Part shown: piece by piece, positions 1 through 4,655 of the stretch
Numbering within the stretch: the stretch's first letter is position 1
Layout: each line of letters begins with the position of its first letter
The notes under the pieces: generated by a model
Databases searched by the model: none
What the model saw: only the letters and a program-made list of their open reading frames with translations
What the model was told of the DNA's origin: nothing
Made by a program: the position numbers and the translations under genes
Assembly (NCBI GenBank): GCA_014523665.1
Contig: JAATVR010000484.1
Location: 1 to 5,508 of the forward strand
Direction: 5' to 3'
Length of the DNA: 5,508 nt
DNA from: Nitrososphaerales archaeon TH526
Lineage (GTDB): Archaea; Thermoproteota; Nitrososphaeria; Nitrososphaerales; Nitrososphaeraceae

Positions 1-1
1 A

Positions 2-637
2 CAGGTTGACTGGTACATCGAAGGAGCCGAGTTTAGCAATTGCAACTGCGACTACGCCTGTCCTTGTCAGTTCGAGTCACGCCGCCCAACGCACGGAGAC
101 TGTCGCGGCTTCGCGGCCGTTCGCATCGATTAGGGCCGCTTTGGAAACGTGGCGCTCGCTGGCCTCGGCGCAGCCCTCCTCTACGCCTGGCCGGGACCGA
201 TCTACGAGGGCAACGGCGAGATTCAGGCCGTCATCGATGAGCGGGCGGACGGCAAGCAACGAGACGCTCTTGTTACCATCCTGTACGGTGGCGAGACCAG
301 CGAGAGGGCGACCCATTGGTGGGTCTATCGGATGATGTCAAGCACAGTCCATCCCCCGCTTTTCAAACACATCGAGTTTGACGTGAATATCGAGCGCCGA
401 AAAGCACGCATCGTGATCCCCGACGTGCTCGAGTCCACCGCCCGTCCGATCCGAAGCCCTGCGACGGGGGCCGAGCATCGCGTCCGCATCAACCTCCCAA
501 ATGGGATTGAGTTCGACCTCGCGGAGATCGGCAGCGGTTCCACCAAGACGATGGCCTCGATCGCCCTCGACCTCAAGGACACCTACTTTCATTTCACTGC
601 TCTACGCCAGTCGGGCAAGGGGGTGGTCCACTCATGA
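2..637 (+). pseudogene. DUF1326 family protein, interrupted by an in-frame TAG; 5' end outside window
   Basis: The frame is open from base 2 to the TGA at 635-637 except for one TAG at 131-133. Before the TAG it encodes a segment with the cysteine cluster CNCDYACPC, the N-terminal hallmark of DUF1326 proteins. After it, the protein resumes with GRFGNVALAGL, then YAWPGPIYEGNGEIQAVIDE, a THWWVY segment and IEFDLAEIGSG, all as expected for the family. Function is not established; the clustered cysteines suggest metal binding, and family members are often encoded beside DUF2182 membrane proteins. The stop falls in a short linker (RID-stop-GRFG) where a K, E or Q codon one base from TAG would fit. 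GTG at 149 could restart translation but would lose the cysteine motif. GC content is far above the DNA after about 690, which suggests transfer from a high-GC bacterium or a chimeric join. The true start lies just upstream of the window. Confidence 0.8.
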
Positions 638-681
638 TAGAATCCAACCGTGACCACACCGGGGATCTGGCCTGGCTGTAG
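634..681 (+). pseudogene. 15-codon remnant of the gene following DUF1326 (possibly DUF2182)
   Basis: An ATG at 634-636 overlaps the DUF1326 stop (ATGA), the usual translational-coupling arrangement in bacterial operons. The reading frame gives MIESNRDHTGDLAWL and then TAG at 679-681. DUF2182 predicted membrane proteins commonly follow DUF1326 genes, and a short polar lead before a hydrophobic stretch would fit, but too little remains to identify the product. The GC-rich character fades within this frame, so the gene appears cut by the junction with the AT-richer DNA. The DUF2182 identity is inferred from gene order only. Confidence 0.3.
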
Positions 682-956
682 CAGCATTCTTCTTAGGGTT
701 GCAGTTCCAGCAACTTGTTTATGGTTGGCCTGCTGGAACTACAGAAGCACAGAAGAATAAGATATTGGCTGCCACATCAATGGATGATTTAACACTAGAG
801 GAGTTTGGTATTGCTGAAGATAGGATGTATGAAATCTTTGATGCCTTTCCACCAGATAGCATAGAATTCAAAGACCTTATGGACTGTGGTTTTGTTGACA
901 AGAATGGTTTTGAAGTGCTTCAGTGTTGGGAAGATAAAGGTCATACTGTAAGATGA
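654..956 (+). pseudogene. Small secreted or membrane-anchored protein of unknown family, 5' end missing
   Basis: The frame opens after a TGA at 651-653 and runs to the TGA at 954-956. It begins inside a hydrophobic stretch, SGLAVAAFFLGLQF, that looks like the core of a signal peptide or membrane anchor, but no ATG or GTG lies in frame ahead of it; the first usable codon is a TTG at 699, already at the end of that stretch. The rest is acidic and soluble, with MDDLTLEEFGIAEDRMYEIF at its centre and two cysteines (DCGF, QCWEDK). I do not recognise the family. The start was probably lost where the GC-rich DUF1326 block joins this AT-richer sequence. It ends 44 nt before the stop codon of the convergent terminase-like relic A. 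If the TTG is used, an 85-residue cytoplasmic product is possible. Confidence 0.55.
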
Positions 957-1000
957 CGACTAACTTCCTTTTTATATCCTTGCTCACTCACACTTAATGT
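957..1000 (+). terminator. Pyrimidine-rich spacer, possible archaeal terminator
   Basis: This is the spacer between the plus-strand stop at 954-956 and the convergent relic stop at 1001-1003. It contains a T-rich run (CTTCCTTTTTATATCCTTG) of the kind that ends archaeal transcripts without a hairpin. The assignment rests on base composition and position only. Confidence 0.3.
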
Positions 1001-1102
1001 TTAGTGCCAAAACATCAAAGACAATCTGAAACTATCAAACAGATCATCATGGCTAGTTGCCTCTTTATCTAGAGTACCGTCACACTTCTCTACTGCTGTC
1101 CT
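1001..1102 (-). pseudogene. Relic A: C-terminal tail of a terminase-like protein
   Basis: Read on the minus strand from 1102 to the TAA at 1001-1003, this gives RTAVEKCDGTLDK followed by EATSHDDLFDSFRLSLMFWH and stop. The same tail recurs in relics B, C and D. Between A and B the tail differs largely at synonymous positions: serine is TCT in one and AGT in the other, leucine TTG against CTA, and Asp, Phe and His differ only at third bases. This pattern is expected for diverged protein-coding genes and not for a non-coding repeat. The HDDxxDA-like motif resembles the last acidic motif of the RNase H-fold nuclease in terminase large subunits. The frame is open only back to a stop at 1127-1129, so the gene body is absent. 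The 5' part of the plus-strand gene at 1057 is antisense to this relic. Confidence 0.65.
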
Positions 1103-1458
1103 TAGCGCAAGGGAAAGATAATGATGTTAATACGCGTGTAACTACGCCACCAGGACCACCAGGACCTGATAAAATTTTAGAAATGAGACAGGTTTCAAGT
1201 ATATCTCCTGATGTTGGTGGTATACCTATTGTCCAACCTGGAGGAACATCAACTTTCAGTGCTAAATGCAATTCCGATGAGATAGTTACGGGTGGTGGAT
1301 ATCGTATCTCAGCCGGAGGATTCGGAATTGTTGAGTTCCAAGGAGCAACAGTCACGGATTCTGCCCCTGCGTGGACTGTAACTATTACAAATCATGGTAG
1401 TGCTCTATTCACGTTTGAAGTATTCGCTGAATGTGTAAAACTAGTTGATGCACCCTAA
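1057..1458 (+). CDS. Secreted collagen-motif protein, probably 5' truncated
   Basis: From TTG 1057 the frame encodes 133 residues. An early linker has a short collagen-like motif (PPGPPGPDK), followed by RQVSS and a C-terminal domain with two cysteines (AKCNSDEIVTGGGYRI and FEVFAECVKL) that could form a disulfide. This plan of Gly-Pro-Pro linker plus an 'EIVTGGGY' domain resembles secreted proteins of Thaumarchaeota; the function is unknown, and surface attachment is only a guess. The first roughly 16 codons are antisense to relic A and do not make a convincing signal peptide, although LLLSLAQ could mimic the end of one. The only in-frame ATG (1183) would start after the collagen motif. I infer that the native start was replaced by the relic A junction. 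The gene ends 39 nt before the stop of relic B. Confidence 0.6.
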   Translation: MPLYLEYRHTSLLLSLAQGKDNDVNTRVTTPPGPPGPDKILEMRQVSSISPDVGGIPIVQPGGTSTFSAKCNSDEIVTGGGYRISAGGFGIVEFQGATVTDSAPAWTVTITNHGSALFTFEVFAECVKLVDAP

Positions 1459-1497
1459 CTCTACCATCCTCTCTCCTTTTCTTCATATTTTCTAGTC
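1459..1497 (+). terminator. Pyrimidine-rich spacer, possible archaeal terminator
   Basis: The 39-nt spacer between the collagen-motif gene and the convergent relic B is almost all C and T (for example CCTCTCTCCTTTTCTTC), ending in ATATTTTC. This is plausible as a T-rich archaeal terminator for the plus-strand gene. There is no hairpin and the evidence is compositional. Confidence 0.3.
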
Positions 1498-1828
1498 TTA
1501 ATGCCAGAACATTAGACTCAATCTGAAAGCGTCAAAGCAGTCATCATGTGACGTTGCTTCTATTAGCCGGTGCACCAGAAAACCTCATTCCTTTCTCCAT
1601 TGCTGCCTCTATATGCATAATGTGGAAAATGTTACCAATAAGACCTAAGTACTTGAGATTGTATTCTCTTTCAAATGAAGGTGACTGTTTGGCAGCGGTT
1701 ATCTCATCTCCTGTGTATATCCTGTTTAGTCCATAGGTATAATCAAGGAATAGCTTTTTGTAGAGGCAGGTAGACTCTGGTTCTTTCTCTATCCTTTCAA
1801 AGAGTCCTTCTGGAGCATTAGGTGTACT
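1498..1828 (-). pseudogene. Terminase large subunit-like gene with internal deletion and frameshift (includes relic B)
   Basis: On the minus strand the segment starts at ISTPNAPEGLFERIEKE, continues with KLFLDYTYGLNRIYT and SPSFEREYNLKYLGLIGN, and reaches IEAAMEKGMRF. In terminase large subunits an [ST]TP(N/G) motif lies between the packaging ATPase and the nuclease, and an F-x-x-EY segment before a G-x-F turn follows; both are present here. That frame ends at the TGA at 1544-1546. A one-base shift continues as EATSHDDCFDAFRLSLMFWH and TAA at 1498-1500. A full terminase has an ATPase domain before STP and about 150 residues of nuclease before the tail; both are missing, so this is a deleted and frameshifted relic. 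Upstream it abuts relic C. A transposase or another ATPase-nuclease is the alternative. Confidence 0.6.
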
Positions 1829-1891
1829 AATGCCAAAACTGCAGCGACATTCTGAACCATCAAACAAGTCATGATGATTGGTTGTTTCCTT
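1827..1891 (-). pseudogene. Relic C: frameshifted copy of the terminase-like tail
   Basis: On the minus strand this reads KETTNHHDLFDG and, after a one-base deletion relative to relic A, WFRMSLQFWH followed by TAG at 1827-1829. It matches the A and B tails residue by residue across the frame change. Its end is fused to the STPN segment of the next terminase-like fragment: the bases that end this tail (TTTTGGCATTAG) also read as FGIS leading into STPN in the other frame, suggesting a join at short shared sequence. No gene body is visible upstream on the minus strand (1892-2055). Confidence 0.55.
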
Positions 1892-2020
1892 GGGCTACCT
1901 ACAATCGACTTTGGATAGGTTTTGCTCTCGTACTAGATCGCAAGCGCTATCACAAAGGAAGTTTGATACTGATTAACTAGTAACGCTTATCAAATACTCT
2001 AATCAAATATTAGATAGAAT

Positions 2021-2029
2021 AAATATAAC
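2021..2029 (+). promoter_or_regulatory. Putative TATA box for the 2056 gene
   Basis: The AT-rich element AAATATAAC is centred about 31 nt upstream of ATG 2056. Archaeal TATA boxes lie about 26-27 nt upstream of the transcription start, so this would give a near-leaderless mRNA. The same spacing is seen for the gene at 3179. Confidence 0.45.
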
Positions 2030-2055
2030 ATTTCTTTCTGAGAAGTTTTTGGGCC

Positions 2056-2343
2056 ATGTATGCGTATATTTTATTGGTTCAAATGACTACGATTGTAATA
2101 GCCGTGGCAGCATCAGTTATGGCTATGCTGGTGGTATCGATCGTTGCAGTCAGTACAACATTTGCAGTAACAGACAACAACAACACAGATGCAAGGGCAG
2201 AAGCAGTAGAAAATGACAGCAGCAGCGTAGTAGCGGCGGATGGGTCCTCTGACAATAATGAAAGTGCAAAATCTGGAATCAACACTACCGTGTGTGGTCC
2301 AGATGCAGCACATGCATGCCAAACGTCTTCTGGCGAAAAATAG
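2056..2343 (+). CDS. Small secreted or membrane-anchored Asn/Ser-rich protein, unknown function
   Basis: This 95-residue protein has a long hydrophobic stretch at about residues 13-37 (IVIAVAASVMAMLVVSIVAV), a signal peptide or single membrane anchor, ending near TFAV. The rest is low-complexity and acidic, rich in N, D, S and A (DNNNTDARAEAVEND and similar), with two cysteines near the end (TVCGPDAAHACQ) that could form a disulfide outside the cell. ATG 2056 is favoured because the TATA-like box at 2021-2029 predicts a transcript starting close to it; ATG 2083 (MTTIVI) is a credible alternative that gives a more typical signal peptide. I do not recognise the family. The stop lies 39 nt from the stop-equivalent codon of convergent relic D, the same geometry as the two genes before it. 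Confidence 0.6.
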   Translation: MYAYILLVQMTTIVIAVAASVMAMLVVSIVAVSTTFAVTDNNNTDARAEAVENDSSSVVAADGSSDNNESAKSGINTTVCGPDAAHACQTSSGEK

Positions 2344-2356
2344 TCACATAATGTGA
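2344..2356. repeat. 13-bp palindrome directly after the 2056 gene's stop
   Basis: TCACAT-A-ATGTGA is a perfect 6-bp inverted repeat with a one-base centre, starting at the base after the TAG stop. It could be a protein-binding site or part of the transcript end, followed about 20 nt later by a T8 run. The loop is too tight for a full hairpin. Confidence 0.4.
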
Positions 2357-2370
2357 AGAACAAACCTACT

Positions 2371-2383
2371 GCTTCTTTTTTTT
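2371..2383 (+). terminator. T-run terminator for the 2056 gene
   Basis: GCTTC followed by eight T residues (2376-2383) lies about 30 nt after the stop. Oligo-T tracts are the usual archaeal intrinsic termination signal. On the minus strand the same bases form the A-rich end of relic D. Confidence 0.4.
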
Positions 2384-2482
2384 AGGGCTAGGAAGAATAA
2401 CTACAACTTGAACGCATCCCAGTGCATCATCATGACTAGTTGCTTTTTATCGCGTCCCTTCACCTTTCTCTACAGTTATCCT
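2383..2482 (-). pseudogene. Relic D: degenerate copy of the terminase-like tail
   Basis: On the minus strand, from 2482, this reads RITVEKGEGTR, which aligns with RTAVEKCDGTL of relic A. After a lost base it gives KATSHDDAL, and after another shift DAFKL-stop-LFFLA, matching DSFRLSLMFWH of relic A. It has at least two frameshifts and an internal stop, so it is the most decayed of the four copies. Similarity to relic A covers about 100 nt and fades upstream of 2482, the same boundary at which A ends (1102). The stop-equivalent position (2383-2385) is 39 nt from the convergent gene's stop. Confidence 0.5.
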
Positions 2483-2571
2483 TGACTAGAAAATAAATCA
2501 GAATATAGTGAGAGGCTGGAGTTGCTCAACGCAGATAAACAGCGCCTTCTAGGAATGCGACAGATAGAAAT

Positions 2572-2859
2572 ATGAAGTCCAAATATTTGACAATAGTTGC
2601 AGCGTTAGCAGTAATGTTAGTGGCTACTACGGCACTTGTGACCACAGACAGCGCATTGGCAGGCGGACATGGTCACAAACATAAAAAGAGTTATGAAACG
2701 AACCATGTAGTCTCGAACGTCAATGGTTGTGGCAATGGTGAGGCACCACTGAATGTTTGGTGCAAGAACAGAGCATCACAGTTACCGGACGGACAGAATG
2801 AAGTAGGATCAGCATCAAACCAAGGATTCAGCGAATCACCACGCAATCCTAATTCCTAA
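2572..2859 (+). CDS. Small secreted protein with CGNG...C motif (archaeal expanded family)
   Basis: This 95-residue protein begins with a clear signal peptide: MKSKYL, a hydrophobic core (IVAALAVMLVATTALV) and a cleavage-like TTDSALA|GG near residue 30. A His/Lys-rich stretch follows (GGHGHKHKK), then the conserved-looking core VNGCGNGEAPLNVWCKN with two cysteines, and RASQLPDGQNEV. I recall this layout, a near-identical signal peptide followed by 'CGNG...C.N..SQ', as typical of multi-copy small secreted proteins in Nitrososphaera and Nitrosocosmicus; their function is unknown. The HGHKHK stretch could bind metal, which is speculation. The ATG at 2572 directly precedes the signal peptide. AT-rich elements at 2489-2498 and 2502-2507 could be the TATA box, giving a leader of about 40 nt. 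It is the best-preserved small gene in this stretch. Confidence 0.75.
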   Translation: MKSKYLTIVAALAVMLVATTALVTTDSALAGGHGHKHKKSYETNHVVSNVNGCGNGEAPLNVWCKNRASQLPDGQNEVGSASNQGFSESPRNPNS

Positions 2860-2934
2860 TCGGTTCAAATGAACAACCTAGCAATAGGCTGCAAAATATT
2901 ATGTGTTTGTTAATACGTCATTATATGGCATACA

Positions 2935-2998
2935 TATACACAATGTATAGTGTTGTATAGTAGTATAACACTATAACTTCAGACTATATTATGAGTCT
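2935..2998. repeat. Cluster of three inverted repeats, two mutually exclusive
   Basis: Three stem-forming repeats lie in 64 bases: TATACA-CAA-TGTATA (2935-2949); TATAGTGTT (2946-2954) with AACACTATA (2967-2975), a perfect 9-bp stem around 12 bases; and AGACT (2981-2985) with AGTCT (2994-2998). The first two share bases 2946-2949, so they cannot form together. It lies about 75 nt past the stop of the 2572 gene. It could be a 3' RNA structure, a protein-binding region or the end of an element; no T-run follows. Confidence 0.5.
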
Positions 2999-3142
2999 TA
3001 GGCGCGTTCCCTCTACAGTTTATTTCAAGACATTCATGCAGCCATATTGCTACACTGATGGAGCCCAATATTGTTAGACTAAAAAATAAAGCATTATTTT
3101 AAATCAAATTATCGCTATTATTACTATGGTGGATTCTCAGTT

Positions 3143-3150
3143 CATAAATA
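3143..3150 (+). promoter_or_regulatory. Putative TATA box for the 3179 gene
   Basis: CATAAATA, within an AT-rich run ending TATTTTC, is centred about 32 nt upstream of ATG 3179. This predicts a near-leaderless transcript and matches the spacing seen upstream of the 2056 gene. Confidence 0.45.
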
Positions 3151-3178
3151 TTTTCTATAGAACTAGCCTGGTTTCCAT

Positions 3179-3334
3179 ATGTCACTATTCGTATTGTTTG
3201 TTGCACTTGCCTTAGTCGCTAATACAATACTACTGAATCTCGTAAGTAAGACTGATCGGCAACAGAGAATTTTTAGACACCTACCACTGAGTCCGGTAGG
3301 TTCGGCTAAATGGGACATAAAGGTAGTGCCCTAA
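3179..3334 (+). CDS. 51-residue single-pass membrane protein, unknown function
   Basis: ATG 3179 to TAA 3332-3334 encodes a 51-residue protein. Residues 3-22 form one hydrophobic helix (LFVLFVALALVANTILLNLV), followed by a basic, polar tail (SKTDRQQRIFRH) and LPLSPVGSAKWDIKVVP. The short N-terminus and positively charged segment after the helix suggest a membrane protein with the tail inside. Support for it being real is the TATA-like box at the expected distance and the typical small-membrane-protein layout; there is no homology that I recognise. A 7-bp stem (ACCTACC/GGTAGGT, 3279-3301) lies inside the coding sequence. Chance occurrence of a 51-codon frame in AT-rich DNA remains possible. 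Confidence 0.4.
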   Translation: MSLFVLFVALALVANTILLNLVSKTDRQQRIFRHLPLSPVGSAKWDIKVVP

Positions 3335-3400
3335 CGCAGACGAGGTCTTAATTCAATCACTGTTAAAAAGGTTTTAAAATTGCCAATTCTAAGAACGTAT

Positions 3401-3550
3401 TCACTTACTTGGTACTACTTGCCTTGGTACGGGTTTGGCGAATCTAGGATTCTGCATTATTTGAGATATTAGTGCTTCAGGCGTTCTTGCGCTGGTCTGG
3501 CCCTGGTTGATGATCGCATCCTGTGCCTTGCAAACAACGCTTAAAACGAA
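3401..3550 (-). pseudogene. C-terminal fragment of an unrecognised protein
   Basis: On the minus strand, ending at TGA 3401-3403, the frame reads VVCKAQDAIINQGQTSARTP, then EALISQIMQNPRFAKPVPRQ and VVPSK-stop. The balanced, polar composition and use of E, Q, R, K and P look like genuine protein, unlike the hydrophobic, low-quality frame upstream (open to a TAG at 3662-3664), and no ATG, GTG or TTG start precedes it. I take it as the end of a gene whose body is gone. I do not recognise the family. It lies in the same frame as the truncated integrase 10 nt beyond that open frame, but shows none of the integrase catalytic motifs, so a shared origin is not supported. Confidence 0.4.
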
Positions 3551-3670
3551 TTGGTAGAAAATTTCAGAGAATAACTTACTCAGTTTTTCACAAAGAGTGA
3601 ATACTATGAAAAAGACCAGAATAGCCCGGCATAAGTAGTATAACTTAAACCCTCGAACCCTCTATTATCC

Positions 3671-4255
3671 TCAGTAATAATATATGACCAGAATTCCATC
3701 GACTGCAATTAGTTTACAATCTCTCATTATAGGTGTAATGTGTTCCCATAGCAAAAAGTCCCATGCGCCGAGACGAATTCCAGAGGAAGCCATGGTACAG
3801 ACGATAGCCTTCATTCTCCAATCTGGATATGCAAGTATTTTTTGAATTTCGTCGAGTCTAGGAACCCTATCATCTGCATAATTTTTAGCCTTGGGAAGGC
3901 CACGAGTGAGTTTTTTCCATGGAACCAAGAGGTCATTCATTTCACAGAATAATTTCAGAACTTTCACATAATTCCGAAGCGTAGAGCCAGTAATTTCCTT
4001 ACAACTCACCCTACCTTTTTGATATTGGAGAAATTGGATAATTACATTCACTAGCCATCCATTTTCAGACCTTGCCTTATCTGTAAATACCTTGCAATTT
4101 TCTCGGATAGTTAATTTCCCATCTCGATCAAATCCAATAATTTCTAGGAATTTTTTCAATCTTGTAACATATTTTTCCCTAGTCTGATCGGCGTTATTTG
4201 CATAGACGAATAAATCGTAGGGCTCTGATTCCTTCCCCACGTCTAATAGTGACAT
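3671..4255 (-). pseudogene. Tyrosine recombinase (integrase), truncated before the catalytic tyrosine
   Basis: This 194-residue product starts at ATG 4255. Residues 1-120 fit the SAM-like core-binding domain (DQTREKYVTRLKKFLEIIG, then VNVIIQFLQYQKGR and STLRNYVKVLKLFCEMNDL). The catalytic domain begins at about 130 (VPRLDEIQKILAY) and contains box I, MASSGIRLGAWDFLLWEHI, with the catalytic arginine at R161. That spelling is characteristic of thaumarchaeal integrases, as I recall them. The protein stops at VDGILVIYYY, where family members carry a further 150 or more residues with the HxxR and tyrosine motifs. None of these appears in any minus-strand frame downstream, so the enzyme cannot cut or join DNA. 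Such integrases mobilise proviruses and integrative elements. Upstream, an A/G-rich leader and the palindrome GTAATATTAC (4305-4314), a possible TATA element, precede the start. Confidence 0.75.
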
Positions 4256-4655
4256 TCCAATCTTTTTTCTCTCTCTTTTTTGCTCAGAGAATCCTATTTG
4301 AGAAGTAATATTACACTGGGCCCAAGGGTGTGTGAACCATTTTTGACATAAATTTTGGGCTCTAAACCTTAAACAGGTATCCCTCTTGATATAGCGTTCA
4401 AATCATGCTCCATTCTTCATGAGATGTCGACTATTTTGGTGGAGTAGTGCTGTTTGACGACAGTTTTGATTAACGAATAGATGAGACATTTCTGCCGACG
4501 CCTTAGACTACATCGTTCATTAGCAATAACTCTTCACTCCTATGATTTTGCGTGAACTGAATACGAACTCTGATTACTAACTTATGCGCTTGGGGATAGC
4601 AAGTCAACAACTTTAAGTAATTCTCATTAGTTGTAAGTTTTGTAGTCCCTTGAAA
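4256..4655. other. 400-nt divergent intergenic region
   Basis: This separates the minus-strand integrase from the plus-strand hydrolase, so it should hold both promoters. Visible elements are a T/C tract at 4261-4281 (purine-rich in the integrase leader), the 10-bp palindrome GTAATATTAC (4305-4314), an 8-bp palindrome TGGGCCCA (4317-4324), and a TATA-like element before the hydrolase (4612-4620). I see no tRNA, and no frame that I would defend as a gene. Confidence 0.5.
4612..4620 (+). promoter_or_regulatory. Putative TATA box for the hydrolase
   Basis: TTTAAGTAA is centred about 40 nt upstream of ATG 4656, implying a leader of roughly 14 nt. It sits just inside an inverted repeat, ACAACT (4607-4612) and AGTTGT (4629-4634), which could be an operator overlapping the promoter. 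Both are short and could be chance. Confidence 0.3.

Larger units (their letters stand above)
2860..3178. other. Intergenic region: inverted repeats and a possible fifth relic
   Basis: No coding sequence is supported here. It holds a cluster of inverted repeats (2935-2998), a short match at 3003-3020 to the upstream part of relic D, and the putative promoter of the gene at 3179. The remainder is AT-rich with no signal I can identify. Confidence 0.5.

Noticed and set aside
6..335. A 109-codon plus-strand frame and overlapping minus-strand frames across the DUF1326 region
   Set aside because: They are by-products of GC-rich coding DNA. The DUF1326 frame explains the sequence with family motifs, whereas these give Ser/Arg/Thr-rich products with no recognisable features.
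1548..1736. A 62-codon plus-strand frame
   Set aside because: It is the complement of the terminase-like segment, which carries recognisable family motifs on the minus strand.
1001..2482. Integron-like attC sites separating cassettes
   Set aside because: The arrangement (short repeats, small varied genes, a tyrosine recombinase nearby) invites this, but I could not find paired RYYYAAC/GTTRRRY core sites or palindromic arms. The repeats behave as protein-coding tails with synonymous changes, and the recombinase lacks integron features.
2863..2874. GTTC-AAAT-GAAC hairpin as terminator of the 2572 gene
   Set aside because: The stem is only 4 bp and is not followed by a T-run.
3279..3301. Stem ACCTACC/GGTAGGT followed by GGTTCGGC, resembling tRNA arms
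   Set aside because: The 9-base loop and lack of acceptor, D and T stems in the right places do not fit a tRNA, and the stem lies inside a plausible coding sequence.
4400..4530. Minus-strand frames giving short peptides (RQKCLIYSLIKTVVKQHY and an overlapping one starting MSHLFVNQN)
   Set aside because: Both are under 40 codons, overlap each other in different frames, have no promoter-like signal and match nothing that I recognise.
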